Shown: positions 1 to 6,704, counted from the first letter of the stretch. The stretch is DNA of 12,071 nt from JAIFWC01 sp035688135 (GCA_035688135.1 DASSNG010000040.1:1-12071); one strand, 5' to 3'. Notes: generated by a model not told the origin, from the letters alone. A program made the numbers and translations.

Positions 1-7
1 ACAACCC

Positions 8-84
8 GGGCGCTTAGCTCAGCTGGCTAGAGCATCTCGTTTACACCGAGAGGGTCGGGGGTTCAAGTCCCTCAGCGCCCACCA
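8..84 (+). tRNA. tRNA-Val (anticodon UAC)
   Basis: A full cloverleaf is readable. The acceptor stem GGGCGCT pairs perfectly with AGCGCCC. The anticodon stem TCTCG/CGAGA encloses the loop TTTACAC, giving anticodon TAC, which reads GUA valine codons. The T loop is TTCAAGT on a GAGGG-type stem (GGGGG/CCCTC), and the 3' ACCA is encoded. Only seven bases precede it in the window, so its promoter is not visible. Confidence 0.96.
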
Positions 85-86
85 CG

Positions 87-115
87 AAAATACTTAACTT
101 GTTAAGTATTTTTTA
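87..115. terminator. Bidirectional intrinsic terminator between tRNA-Val and the ABC permease
   Basis: A perfect 12-bp inverted repeat (AAAATACTTAAC / GTTAAGTATTTT) with only TT between the arms is followed by more T on the plus strand. The reverse strand also ends in a short T run (ATTTTC). It can end tRNA-Val transcription from the left and the minus-strand ABC operon, whose stop codon lies at 127, from the right. The core of this palindrome recurs inside ligA (10814-10830). Confidence 0.82.
91..107 (-). repeat. 17-base palindrome-bearing sequence, copy 1 (in terminator)
   Basis: On the minus strand this reads ACTTAACAAGTTAAGTA, identical over 17 bases to the plus strand at 10814-10830. 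The core CTTAAC..GTTAAG is self-complementary, so part of the match comes from the palindrome itself. Confidence 0.7.
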
Positions 116-126
116 TTTTATAACGG

Positions 127-927
127 CTAGTTGGCGTCGCGGCGCAGGAACAGATACCAACAAATAGCCCAGCCGATGACCAGGTACACCAAGAAGACTG
201 CCGCGCCTTTTGGCGCCGAAAGATAACCGGTCCCGCTATCATTATGGGCGGCACGGGCGCCGGCGATAACCGGAGGCTGGATTACCTGTGACAATGACAT
301 AAAAGGCAGATAGGTGGATTTGGATTTAAGAAGCAGGCTCAGCAGCCCTTCTACCGGGCCGGGGATTATGAACAGCGCGGCGAATGAGCCGGCCTGATGG
401 CGGATGAGAGTGCCGAACAGCAGGGCGGCCAGCGCGTACCCCTCGGCGTTGAACACGCACTTCAGAAGATAGGTAAGGTAGTTAATATTCTGATGGGGGA
501 GCGTGTGGCCTGAAAAGTGCAGCCCAAGGAAAATCATGCCAAGCCCGAAGAAAGCCATCAGTACCGAGTAAACCAACACAAAACTGAATATGGCACCGAT
601 TTTAGCGCTGATTACCTTGCTGCGTCTGCTGACCGATGCCAGGGTGTAAGTTATGGTGTTGTATCTGTATTCGTGGGTTATGAACAGCAGGGATATGATT
701 CCGCCGAAAATCGCGATGAAGTTGGCCATCTGGGTAATCGTGCCGGCTAAGAACAGCGACTGCTGCTCAGCCGTTGCCTTATTGCTTCTTAAAAGATTCG
801 ATATATCGCTGTAGCCTTCACCGTAAAAAGCAAAGATACCGACTATGATTAAAGCCAGCAGTATCCATCCGTAAGTAGAGCGGATGGTGAATAGTTTTTT
901 AAACTCAGCCCTTAGTACCGGTATCAT
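127..927 (-). CDS. ABC-2 type transporter permease
   Basis: This 266-residue protein is the membrane half of an ABC exporter made with the ATPase encoded just upstream. It opens with an amphipathic EFKKLFTIRST segment, typical of ABC-2 permeases of the bacitracin/NatB class. About six hydrophobic segments follow, near residues 20-36, 60-84, 108-138, 163-177, 180-200 and 243-262. No extracellular domain is present. The start ATG overlaps the stop of the ATPase gene as ATGA (927-924), so the two are very probably translationally coupled. The stop at 127-129 is followed by the shared terminator. The substrate cannot be read from the sequence. A drug, peptide or lipid is usual for the class, and in a small-genome bacterium self-protection or envelope maintenance is plausible but unproven. 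Confidence 0.85.
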   Translation of the reverse strand: MIPVLRAEFKKLFTIRSTYGWILLALIIVGIFAFYGEGYSDISNLLRSNKATAEQQSLFLAGTITQMANFIAIFGGIISLLFITHEYRYNTITYTLASVSRRSKVISAKIGAIFSFVLVYSVLMAFFGLGMIFLGLHFSGHTLPHQNINYLTYLLKCVFNAEGYALAALLFGTLIRHQAGSFAALFIIPGPVEGLLSLLLKSKSTYLPFMSLSQVIQPPVIAGARAAHNDSGTGYLSAPKGAAVFLVYLVIGWAICWYLFLRRDAN

Positions 928-1838
928 TTCTTACCCGCCTTTTCCGCGCCGGCCTCGTATTCGGCCTTACCTTCTGTAAGCTCCAGGAAGGCCGTTTCCA
1001 AAGAAGCGCTTCTGGATGAAAGTTCCAGAACCGTCAGGTTGGCGTCATGGGCCAGCTTGCCGACATCATCTGTCCGGGCGGCCTCTACTACGAAACCGCC
1101 GCCGCCCGGCTCGTATTTAAACCCGGCCTTATCCAGAGCTTTTTGCAGGGAGGTTTTACTGGTGGCACGTATGAACACGGCGCTGCCGGCGCCCGAAACC
1201 AGTTTGCTTATGGAAGTGTCGGCAATCAGTTTGCCTTTGCCGATAACCACGACATTGTCAGCCATCTGCGACATCTCGCTGAGCAGGTGGCTGGAAACGA
1301 AAACGCCGCGGCCGTCCTTGGCGTAATCACGCAAAAACTGCCTTAGCCAGGCTATGCCTTCCGGGTCCAGGCCGTTGGCGGGCTCGTCTAATATAAGGTA
1401 TTTGGGCTGTCCCAGAATGGCGGCCGCTATGCCCAGCCGCTGGCTCATGCCCAGGCTGAATTTTCCGGGCTTGTCTTTGGCCACGTCTTTTAAGCCCACG
1501 ATATCCAAAACTTCATCAACCCGGCTGTAGGGTATGTCGCCCTCGGCGGCCAGGACTTTAAGATGGTTCCTGGCGGTCCTGGTGGGGTGGAAGGCCTTGG
1601 CTTCCAGAAGTATTCCAACGACCTGCGAAGGGTTTGGGTAATCACTAAGTTTTTTGCCGTCGTAAGTAGTGCTGCCCGAGCCGTTATCGAGCCCCAGCAT
1701 AAGGCGCATAGTTGTGCTTTTTCCGGCGCCGTTAGGGCCTAAGAAGCCGGTGACTTTGCCGGTTTCCACTTCGAAAGACAGATCGCTGACGGCAACTTTT
1801 TTGCGGTATTTCTTGCTGAGATTGCGGGCTTTTATCAC
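924..1838 (-). CDS. ABC transporter ATP-binding protein (bacitracin/NatA-like class)
   Basis: This is the 304-residue nucleotide-binding subunit that powers the downstream permease. All core motifs are visible: Walker A GPNGAGKST (residues 34-42), signature SLGMSQR (128-134), Walker B LILDEP (148-153), D-loop GLD (156-158) and switch His184 in SSH. The Q-loop position has Glu (GILLEAKAF, about 75-83) in place of Gln, as is common in the BcrA-like exporter group. After about residue 215 comes a C-terminal domain of roughly 80 residues of the kind that follows the ATPase core in this class, ending in a Lys/Glu-rich tail. The start is GTG at 1838. No Shine-Dalgarno precedes it, but TATAAT lies eight bases upstream, which suggests a leaderless transcript in addition to read-through from the FAD gene 24 bases upstream. 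Confidence 0.93.
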   Translation of the reverse strand: MIKARNLSKKYRKKVAVSDLSFEVETGKVTGFLGPNGAGKSTTMRLMLGLDNGSGSTTYDGKKLSDYPNPSQVVGILLEAKAFHPTRTARNHLKVLAAEGDIPYSRVDEVLDIVGLKDVAKDKPGKFSLGMSQRLGIAAAILGQPKYLILDEPANGLDPEGIAWLRQFLRDYAKDGRGVFVSSHLLSEMSQMADNVVVIGKGKLIADTSISKLVSGAGSAVFIRATSKTSLQKALDKAGFKYEPGGGGFVVEAARTDDVGKLAHDANLTVLELSSRSASLETAFLELTEGKAEYEAGAEKAGKK

Positions 1839-1846
1839 TTGAGGGA

Positions 1847-1852
1847 ATTATA
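1847..1852 (-). promoter_or_regulatory. -10 box for a possibly leaderless ABC ATPase transcript
   Basis: A consensus TATAAT on the minus strand ends eight bases before the GTG start, so transcription would be expected to begin within a few bases of the start codon. No good -35 is present (TTACCC at 19-bp spacing is the best). This would let the transporter be expressed separately from the upstream oxidoreductase. Confidence 0.5.
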
Positions 1853-1862
1853 CACCAGCGGA

Positions 1863-3491
1863 TTAACTGTGGGGTAAGTGCTCATGGCGCGAATGCGAGT
1901 ATTCGTTCCTGAGCATATCTTTTACCTCTTGCGCGGAGGCCGTTTTTACGCCGCGGTTAAGGATACCGTGCGGGTCGAATATCTTTTTGACGGCAAGCAT
2001 GGCCTGGCGCATCTCTTTGCTGTAAACATGGCCCAGATAAGGCGCCCGTATCCGCCCGTCGCCGGCTGCGCCGCTGATACTGCCTTCCATGGCCAGGGCG
2101 GTATGGTAAATGGCGTCGGATACCTTGAACAGGCGCTGGCGGTCGCCCACCTGGCCGATATCAAGGAACGGGTACATGCGCACCACGCCGCCGCCGGCGT
2201 GCCCCCAGACGGCCGGTTTTATCCTGGCGGCCGCGTAGATGTCTATGGCTTTATGCAGAAAATCGGTCAGCCGGTCAAGGGGTACCGAAACATCTTCGGC
2301 CACCGGAACGGCCTTGGCGCCGGACCTGGTTTCAAGGAACAGCGTGGCTACTGCCCGCCGCAGCTTGTTGATTTTTTCGCGCTCCTCGTTATTGTCCGCC
2401 ACCCGCAGAAAGCCGCCCGATTTCTCGGCTAATTTAGCCAGGCTCTTGATGGATTTCTTCTGGGCGCCTTCTTTACTGTCGTCAAATTCGATAATCAGGT
2501 GGATGTCGGCTGAGGGGTTATCCAGGATGCCGTTCAGCTGGTTGGGGTTGAGCCGGCTGATTTCGTAAACCGCGGTCTTGTTTATCATCTCGCAGACACT
2601 GGGTTTCAGTTCCAGAAGCTTGGGGAGGATGTCGTGCAGCTCCGCCAGGCTGCCGAGCGATAATATCGCAAGCTCGGCCTGCGGGTTGTGCGGCACCAGA
2701 CGCAGCGTGGCCTCGGTGACGATTCCCAATGTGCCTTGAGAGCCCAGAAACAGCGGCGTAAGGTCGAACGTATTTTTCTTTTTGACGTCAAAGATATTGT
2801 AGCCGGCCCGGTGATGGACGGATTTGATGCGCGCCCGCTGCTCGTCCAGCATAGGCTGGATTTCTTCTAAAAGCGCGTCGACGCCGCGATATATATCGCC
2901 CTCCAGGCTGGTAAGGCCGAGTTTCTTATTGAGTTCGCGCTTACCCAGGGGCCCGGTCTCTATGATTTCGCCGTTCGCCAGCACGACGCTCAGTTTTTCG
3001 ACGTATTTTCCAAGGTCGCCGTATTTTACGGATTTTTCGCCGATGGAATTATTGGCGATACTGCCGCCGACCGTGGCGTAGGCGCTGGATACAGGGTAGG
3101 GGGGCAGGAAAAGGCCGTGCGTATATAGCGTCTGCTGCAGGCTGCCGAAGGTTATGCCCGGCTCTACCGTTACGAACTCCTTTTTAGGGTCCAGGGTTAG
3201 AATCCGATTCATGTGCGCCGTAAAGGACATGATTATGCCGCCGCCGATAGCGGCGCCGGAAGTATCGCTGCCGCCCCCGCGGGCGGTGATTGGCAGGACC
3301 TTGCCGCGCTCGGCCAGCTGCCAAGAGAATCTGGCGGTCTTGCGGACATCATTTTCTCCGGCCGGATAAACGATTACGGATGGCATTATCTGCAGTATGC
3401 TGGCGTCGGTTGAAAAATAACGCCGGACTTCCAGCGAGTCGGTGACTTCGCCCATCAGATGCTCCTGAAGATAATGAGCTATCTTTGACAT
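1863..3491 (-). CDS. FAD-binding PCMH-type oxidoreductase (GlcD/D-lactate dehydrogenase family) with altered active site
   Basis: This 542-residue protein belongs to the vanillyl-alcohol-oxidase/PCMH flavoprotein fold. The FAD domain is clear: VIVYPAGENDV (about 39-49), ITARGGGSDTSGAA (about 68-81), the region with TVGGSIANNS (about 140-150), and GSQGTLGIVTEATLRLVP (about 250-267). The C-terminal cap ends in FDPHGILNRG. No Cys-rich iron-sulfur extension, signal peptide or membrane segment is seen. The substrate side is unusual. Family members normally have GHxGDGNLH and SGEHG, which carry the metal ligands and the catalytic His. Here these read GHAGGGVVR and SGAAGDG, so only the first His remains. 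A 2-hydroxyacid dehydrogenase activity is therefore doubtful, although FAD binding looks intact. It is first in the minus-strand cluster with the ABC exporter. The start ATG at 3491 has no strong Shine-Dalgarno. Confidence 0.9.
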   Translation of the reverse strand: MSKIAHYLQEHLMGEVTDSLEVRRYFSTDASILQIMPSVIVYPAGENDVRKTARFSWQLAERGKVLPITARGGGSDTSGAAIGGGIIMSFTAHMNRILTLDPKKEFVTVEPGITFGSLQQTLYTHGLFLPPYPVSSAYATVGGSIANNSIGEKSVKYGDLGKYVEKLSVVLANGEIIETGPLGKRELNKKLGLTSLEGDIYRGVDALLEEIQPMLDEQRARIKSVHHRAGYNIFDVKKKNTFDLTPLFLGSQGTLGIVTEATLRLVPHNPQAELAILSLGSLAELHDILPKLLELKPSVCEMINKTAVYEISRLNPNQLNGILDNPSADIHLIIEFDDSKEGAQKKSIKSLAKLAEKSGGFLRVADNNEEREKINKLRRAVATLFLETRSGAKAVPVAEDVSVPLDRLTDFLHKAIDIYAAARIKPAVWGHAGGGVVRMYPFLDIGQVGDRQRLFKVSDAIYHTALAMEGSISGAAGDGRIRAPYLGHVYSKEMRQAMLAVKKIFDPHGILNRGVKTASAQEVKDMLRNEYSHSRHEHLPHS

Positions 3492-3536
3492 CCCAGCCTA
3501 ATTCGCCTCTGTTATGCTCATGGTTTTATAGGACTC

Positions 3537-3565
3537 ATCATAGCATCTTTGGTTTGGCCGCCCAA
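3537..3565 (-). promoter_or_regulatory. Predicted promoter of the FAD oxidoreductase-ABC cluster
   Basis: On the minus strand TTGGGC (3565-3560), a 17-bp spacer and an extended -10, TGCTATGAT (hexamer 3542-3537), are arranged as for a housekeeping sigma factor. The predicted start near 3530 gives a leader of about 40 bases before the ATG at 3491. Confidence 0.55.
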
Positions 3566-3588
3566 TTCCTATATAAGCCGGCGGTTTT

Positions 3589-3617
3589 TTGCTACAACAG
3601 CGATATTATGATATAAA
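3589..3617 (+). promoter_or_regulatory. Predicted promoter of the aldo/keto reductase-PAP2 unit
   Basis: TTGCTA (3589-3594), a 17-bp spacer and TATAAA (3612-3617) preceded by TGA form an extended -10 promoter. It diverges from the FAD-gene promoter within the same 169-bp gap. The surrounding DNA is AT-rich and looks native, while the genes it would drive are GC-rich. The leader would run about 37 bases to a good ribosome binding site, AAGGAAGGTG (about 3649-3658), just before the ATG at 3661. Confidence 0.55.
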
Positions 3618-3660
3618 TAGCTTGTAATGGCGCGATCCATCTTCGAGTAAGGAAGGTGTA

Positions 3661-4554
3661 ATGGGCACCATCGTACCTAGCAAGCGGCTGGCCAACGGGG
3701 CTGAGATACCGCTGCTTGGTTTCGGCACCTGGCGCATTCCGCCGGGCCTGGAGACCGAGCGGGCGGTTACGGACGCCCTGGAGGCCGGCTACCGGCTGAT
3801 CGACACCGCCCAGGAGTACGGCAACGAGGAATCCGTCGGCCGGGCCATCGGCCGCGGCCGGATCCCGCGCGACGAGATCTTCGTCACCACGAAGTACCTC
3901 GGAGCCTCTCCAAGCGGTCTGCGGCGCAGCTTTGATGAGAGCTGCCGCAGGCTGGGCGGCTACGTCGACCTGTTCCTGCTGCACTGGCCCATCGCCGTCG
4001 CGGTGGTTCCGCTGCTGTGGCGGGAAATGGAGAAGGTGGCGGCAAGCGGGCGGTGCCGGGCAATCGGCATCAGCAACGCCAAGCTGCGTCACCTGGCTGC
4101 CATCCGGCTGCACGGCATCCAGCCGGCGGTGAACCAGCTGAAGGTCTCCGCCTTCACCTACAACCGTCAGCTGTCCGGCTACTGCCAGAGGCGCGGTATG
4201 GCCGTCCAGGCCTACTGCCCGCTGGCGCACGGCCGGAAGCTGTACGACCCGAGGCTGCTTCGGATGAGCGAAGAGATCGGCAAGACCCCGGCGCAGATAT
4301 TGATCCGCTGGGCGCTTCAGCAGGACTTCATCGTCCTGCCCAAGTCGGTCCATCGCGATCGCATCCGGCAGAATCTGGAGGTCTTCGACTTCCAGCTCAC
4401 GCCGGCTCAGCTGCAAGAGATGGACGGCTGGAAGTCGGCGCTTTGGTCGCCGTTCCCGCCCGGGAGCCTGAGCTCGTTCTCGAGCAAGGTTCTCACCGGG
4501 CGGGACGGCATCGTGACGCCGGCGTACGGCGAAACTCCCGGACCAAGGAGGTGA
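3661..4554 (+). CDS. Aldo/keto reductase
   Basis: This 297-residue NAD(P)H-dependent oxidoreductase would reduce aldehydes or ketones to alcohols in the cytosol. The catalytic tetrad is complete: Asp48 and Tyr53 (IDTAQEYGNEESVG), Lys78 (VTTKYLG) and His108 (LLHWPI). Also present are the GFGTWRIPPG strand (20-29), AIGISN, AVNQLKVS and the cofactor-binding LPKSVHRDRIRQN near residues 238-250. It resembles the AKR5 / 2,5-diketo-gluconate reductase group, but the substrate cannot be assigned. A tail of about 35 residues after the usual family end is rich in Ser, Gly and Pro. The stop is embedded in the strong Shine-Dalgarno of the next gene (AAGGAGGTGA), so the two form an operon. Base composition is markedly more GC-rich than the flanks and Ile codons are mostly ATC. 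Import from a high-GC donor, perhaps an actinobacterium, is inferred. Confidence 0.93.
   Translation: MGTIVPSKRLANGAEIPLLGFGTWRIPPGLETERAVTDALEAGYRLIDTAQEYGNEESVGRAIGRGRIPRDEIFVTTKYLGASPSGLRRSFDESCRRLGGYVDLFLLHWPIAVAVVPLLWREMEKVAASGRCRAIGISNAKLRHLAAIRLHGIQPAVNQLKVSAFTYNRQLSGYCQRRGMAVQAYCPLAHGRKLYDPRLLRMSEEIGKTPAQILIRWALQQDFIVLPKSVHRDRIRQNLEVFDFQLTPAQLQEMDGWKSALWSPFPPGSLSSFSSKVLTGRDGIVTPAYGETPGPRR
4545..4554 (+). promoter_or_regulatory. Strong Shine-Dalgarno that fixes the PAP2 gene start
   Basis: AAGGAGGTGA, a near-perfect anti-16S match, overlaps the aldo/keto reductase stop codon and sits two bases before ATG 4557. It selects this start over any upstream in-frame start within the reductase gene. 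Most other genes in the window lack such a site. Confidence 0.85.
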
Positions 4555-4556
4555 GG

Positions 4557-5264
4557 ATGCCAAAAAAGTCCCCGCTTTGGCGCGAGGCCGCCATCGGGGC
4601 GGCAACCTACGCAGCGGTTCTGCTGGTAGGCAGAGCGGCAACCCGTCCGGCGGGACGGGAAGCGGCGCTTAAGAACTCCAGACGCCTGTATGAGCTGGAG
4701 AAGCGCCTGGGCATCCAGCCCGTGTACCGGCTGCATCAAGCCTGCACCGGGCACACCAAGCTGGTGAAGGGCTCGCACGCGGCCTACATGGTGATGAACG
4801 TCGGGCTGACAGCCGGCTGGCTGGTCAAGCTCTACGCCGCAGGCCACCCGGAGTACCGGCGTTTCCGCCGGGCCACGGTGCTGGCGGCGCTGGCGGCCCA
4901 GCCGGCGTTCCTGTTCTTCCCGTGCGCGCCGCCGCGCAAGCTGGAAGAGTTCGTGGACACCGGCATCAAGGTGGGGGGAGTCGACTTTGAGTCGCGGCAG
5001 GCGTCGCAGCTCTACAACCCCCTGGCGGCCATGCCTTCCATCCACGTGACCCTGGCCGTAGTGACAGCCGCCGGAATCGCCGAGACCACCGGCAGCCGGC
5101 TGGTGAAGCGGCTCATCCGCCGCTACCCGGCAGCCGTGACACTGGTGGTCATCGCAACCGGCAACCACTTCGTGCTGGACACGATTGCCGGAGGCCTGCT
5201 TGGCCGGGCGGCCCTGCGCCTGGCCAAGTACGTTCGACAGGGAGACCCGCCGGGGCGGAGGTGA
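4557..5264 (+). CDS. PAP2-superfamily membrane phosphatase/phosphotransferase
   Basis: This 235-residue integral membrane protein belongs to the type-2 phosphatidic acid phosphatase family, in the branch often annotated PAP2 or inositol phosphorylceramide synthase-like. The family motifs can be read as PCAPPRKL (122-129), PSIH (160-163) and GNHFVLD, with His204 as the putative nucleophile and Asp208. The N-terminal stretch SRRLYELEKRLGI before the second membrane region is typical of the actinobacterial form. Hydrophobic segments lie near residues 11-27, 76-94, 106-121, 163-176 and 191-216. It probably dephosphorylates or transfers a phospholipid, polyprenyl or inositol phosphate head group at the membrane; which one is unknown. 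It follows the aldo/keto reductase by two bases and shares its GC-rich codon use: of eight Ile codons, seven are ATC, one ATT and none ATA. Confidence 0.9.
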   Translation: MPKKSPLWREAAIGAATYAAVLLVGRAATRPAGREAALKNSRRLYELEKRLGIQPVYRLHQACTGHTKLVKGSHAAYMVMNVGLTAGWLVKLYAAGHPEYRRFRRATVLAALAAQPAFLFFPCAPPRKLEEFVDTGIKVGGVDFESRQASQLYNPLAAMPSIHVTLAVVTAAGIAETTGSRLVKRLIRRYPAAVTLVVIATGNHFVLDTIAGGLLGRAALRLAKYVRQGDPPGRR

Positions 5265-5283
5265 CAGCCTCCCGCCCCGGCGG
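5247..5283 (+). other. Very GC-rich 15-bp hairpin over the PAP2 stop codon
   Basis: Arms 5247-5261 and 5268-5283 pair over 12 bp, skip one bulged C, then pair 3 more, closing a TGACAG loop that contains the stop codon. No T run follows, so it is not a standard intrinsic terminator. It may block 3' exonucleases or be the donor genome's own 3' structure. The loop TGACAG is also complementary to CTGTCA at 5292-5297, allowing a pseudoknot. Confidence 0.7.
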
Positions 5284-5319
5284 AACGGACACTGTCAGGT
5301 TTATAACGAACCCCTCTCT

Positions 5320-5345
5320 TAAATTCCTAAGGAATCTGTTAAAAT
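5320..5345 (+). promoter_or_regulatory. Possible tRNA-Leu promoter with inverted repeat
   Basis: TAAAAT at 5340-5345 lies 13 bases before the mature tRNA 5' end and could be the -10 box. The best -35 at 17-bp spacing (TCTTAA) is weak. ATTCCT-A-AGGAAT at 5323-5335 is a 6-bp inverted repeat in the spacer. Whether it is an operator cannot be told. Confidence 0.35.
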
Positions 5346-5358
5346 GAACTAGATTTAA

Positions 5359-5445
5359 GGGCGAATGGCGGAATTGGTAGACGCGCTAGCTTCAGGAGCT
5401 AGTGTCCGCAAGGACGTGGAGGTTCAAGTCCTCTTTCGCCCACCA
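5359..5445 (+). tRNA. tRNA-Leu (anticodon CAG)
   Basis: This is a class II tRNA. The acceptor GGGCGAA pairs with TTCGCCC, the D stem is GCG/CGC, and the anticodon stem CTAGC/GCTAG holds the loop TTCAGGA, giving CAG, which reads CUG. The long variable arm is TGTCC-GCAA-GGACG, the T loop is TTCAAGT, and ACCA is encoded. It lies immediately downstream of the GC-rich two-gene segment, so its locus could have served as an insertion point, but no 3'-end duplicate was found upstream. Confidence 0.96.
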
Positions 5446-5450
5446 TAGAT

Positions 5451-5475
5451 AAGCTCACCGGCGGTGGGCTTTTTT
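5451..5475 (+). terminator. Intrinsic terminator of tRNA-Leu
   Basis: AGCTCACC pairs with GGTGGGCT around a GGC loop (one G-T pair) and is followed by T6. The reverse strand has no T run after the hairpin, so it does not clearly serve the convergent minus-strand gene ending at 5492. Confidence 0.85.
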
Positions 5476-5491
5476 GATTATTGCCGATGAA

Positions 5492-6664
5492 TCAGCGGTG
5501 GAAGATGCGCCAGCGCCAGCTTGGAGCGGAAAGCCCCCCGCCGAGTACTACCTGCGAAGTTACCTTTTTTTCTGAATTTGAAACCGTGATGCTGCCGGCC
5601 GGCGCGCCGGCGCGGGCGGGCGCAGAGATATCATGGATATTGACGCTGATTTTTACCGCCGAGCCTTTCCAGATGAGCATAGGTATGTCGGCAGGTGATG
5701 ATATCGCGGCCTCTGGGCCCCAAGCGGTCTGATATTGGCCTAATTTTTGACCTTTGTGAACTACTACAAGTTTTTGGAAGCCCGCGTCAGCTGACTTGAT
5801 TATCCTGTCCGCCTGGCTTATGGCGCTATTAAGATCAGGGGCGCCCAGGATGGAGCCCACGACAGTGACATCCTGCCCGGAGATATTACGTACGGCGGCA
5901 TACAGGTAGCAGCCGCCGGCTTTACCCGTATTGCCGGTCTTGATACCTACGACGCCGTCCTGCCCTAAAAGCCAGTTAACGTTCCTGATGGCGCCGGCTA
6001 CCGGCAAATTAACGTCTTTTTCGCCTACAACGGACTTTAAAACAGGGCTTTTTAAAGCGGCGAGCCCCAGCCTTACCAGATCTTCGGCCGTGCTGGTAGT
6101 GTTATCGCTGAAGCCGCTGGCCCCGCCCACCGTCGTATACAGGAGACCCATGCGCGAAACCATCGAATTGGCGTAATCAACGTAGGCTTGCATAGAACCG
6201 AAAGCCCAGATAGCCAGCGAATCCGCAACATTATTTGCCGAAGGCAGCATCATGGCTTCCAGTGCCTGGTACTCTGTCAGCCGTTCGCCGCTGCTTATTT
6301 TGGCCACCGAACCATCGTGCAGGTAGTAATAATTGAATAAATCCACATCATCCTTACCAAAAGTGATGACAGGCCCTTGCCCCCCGGCGGCTATAGGCTT
6401 TTTCTGAAGGATGGCCAGTGCCGTGATGACCTTTGTGATGCTGGCTATCGGAACCGGGCTGGACGGCCCCTTGCTTTCCAGCAGCCCGTAGCCGGCCGCG
6501 CCAAAAGCAGCCTGTCCCGCCGCCGGCCATGGCAACCGGACCGGGGCGCCTGAACTGACCGTAACGCTTTTTAATTCAGGGCGGACGGCCGCTACCGGCC
6601 TGAAGTAAAGAAGGGCAGCCAGGATTATCACAAGGCTAAGGCCGGCGGCCAGGCTTTTTCTCAT
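5492..6664 (-). CDS. D-alanyl-D-alanine carboxypeptidase-like serine hydrolase (peptidase S11)
   Basis: This 390-residue penicillin-binding-protein-type enzyme is predicted to trim the terminal D-Ala from peptidoglycan stem peptides outside the membrane. The N-terminus is a signal peptide or anchor (MRKSLAAG, hydrophobic 5-21). The three active-site motifs are intact: SITK (75-78, nucleophile Ser75), SAN (142-144) and KTG (242-244) within IKTGNTGKAGG. The C-terminal part after about residue 290 is a beta-rich region, compatible with the extra domain of DacA/DacF enzymes, and no C-terminal membrane anchor is evident. ATG 6664 is preceded by TATTAT six bases away and no Shine-Dalgarno, so the transcript may be leaderless. 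It diverges from lemA across a 73-bp gap. Carriage of this gene implies a peptidoglycan wall. Muramoyl-peptide endopeptidase activity is an alternative. Confidence 0.92.
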   Translation of the reverse strand: MRKSLAAGLSLVIILAALLYFRPVAAVRPELKSVTVSSGAPVRLPWPAAGQAAFGAAGYGLLESKGPSSPVPIASITKVITALAILQKKPIAAGGQGPVITFGKDDVDLFNYYYLHDGSVAKISSGERLTEYQALEAMMLPSANNVADSLAIWAFGSMQAYVDYANSMVSRMGLLYTTVGGASGFSDNTTSTAEDLVRLGLAALKSPVLKSVVGEKDVNLPVAGAIRNVNWLLGQDGVVGIKTGNTGKAGGCYLYAAVRNISGQDVTVVGSILGAPDLNSAISQADRIIKSADAGFQKLVVVHKGQKLGQYQTAWGPEAAISSPADIPMLIWKGSAVKISVNIHDISAPARAGAPAGSITVSNSEKKVTSQVVLGGGLSAPSWRWRIFHR

Positions 6665-6670
6665 GGTTCA

Positions 6671-6676
6671 ATAATA
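6671..6676 (-). promoter_or_regulatory. -10 box for a possibly leaderless carboxypeptidase transcript
   Basis: TATTAT on the minus strand ends six bases before ATG 6664, which places the transcription start at or next to the start codon. A weak -35 candidate, TTCAGC, lies 16 bp further up. Confidence 0.4.
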
Positions 6677-6704
6677 ACCTTTTTATGGGGCGGCTGAATT
6701 AAGC

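Noticed and set aside
3571..3590. CCGGCGG followed by six T as a terminator
   Set aside because: There is no matching left arm able to form a stem before the T run. The sequence is better explained as part of the divergent promoter region.
3492..3660. Duplicate of the tRNA-Leu 3' end as an attachment site flanking the GC-rich segment
   Set aside because: Only a short TTCGCC match was found near 3502, no better than chance. No integrase is present, so site-specific integration is not supported.
4017..4556. Upstream extension of the PAP2 frame to an ATG at 4017 (415 codons)
   Set aside because: The extra 180 residues are low-complexity Ala/Gly/Arg read out of frame through the reductase gene. 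ATG 4557 has a near-perfect Shine-Dalgarno and gives a normal PAP2 N-terminus.
3592..4641. Long 349-codon open frame on the minus strand across the aldo/keto reductase gene
   Set aside because: It is antisense to a reductase with a complete catalytic tetrad. The translation is Arg/Pro/Gln-rich with no family resemblance, as expected for a shadow frame in GC-rich DNA.
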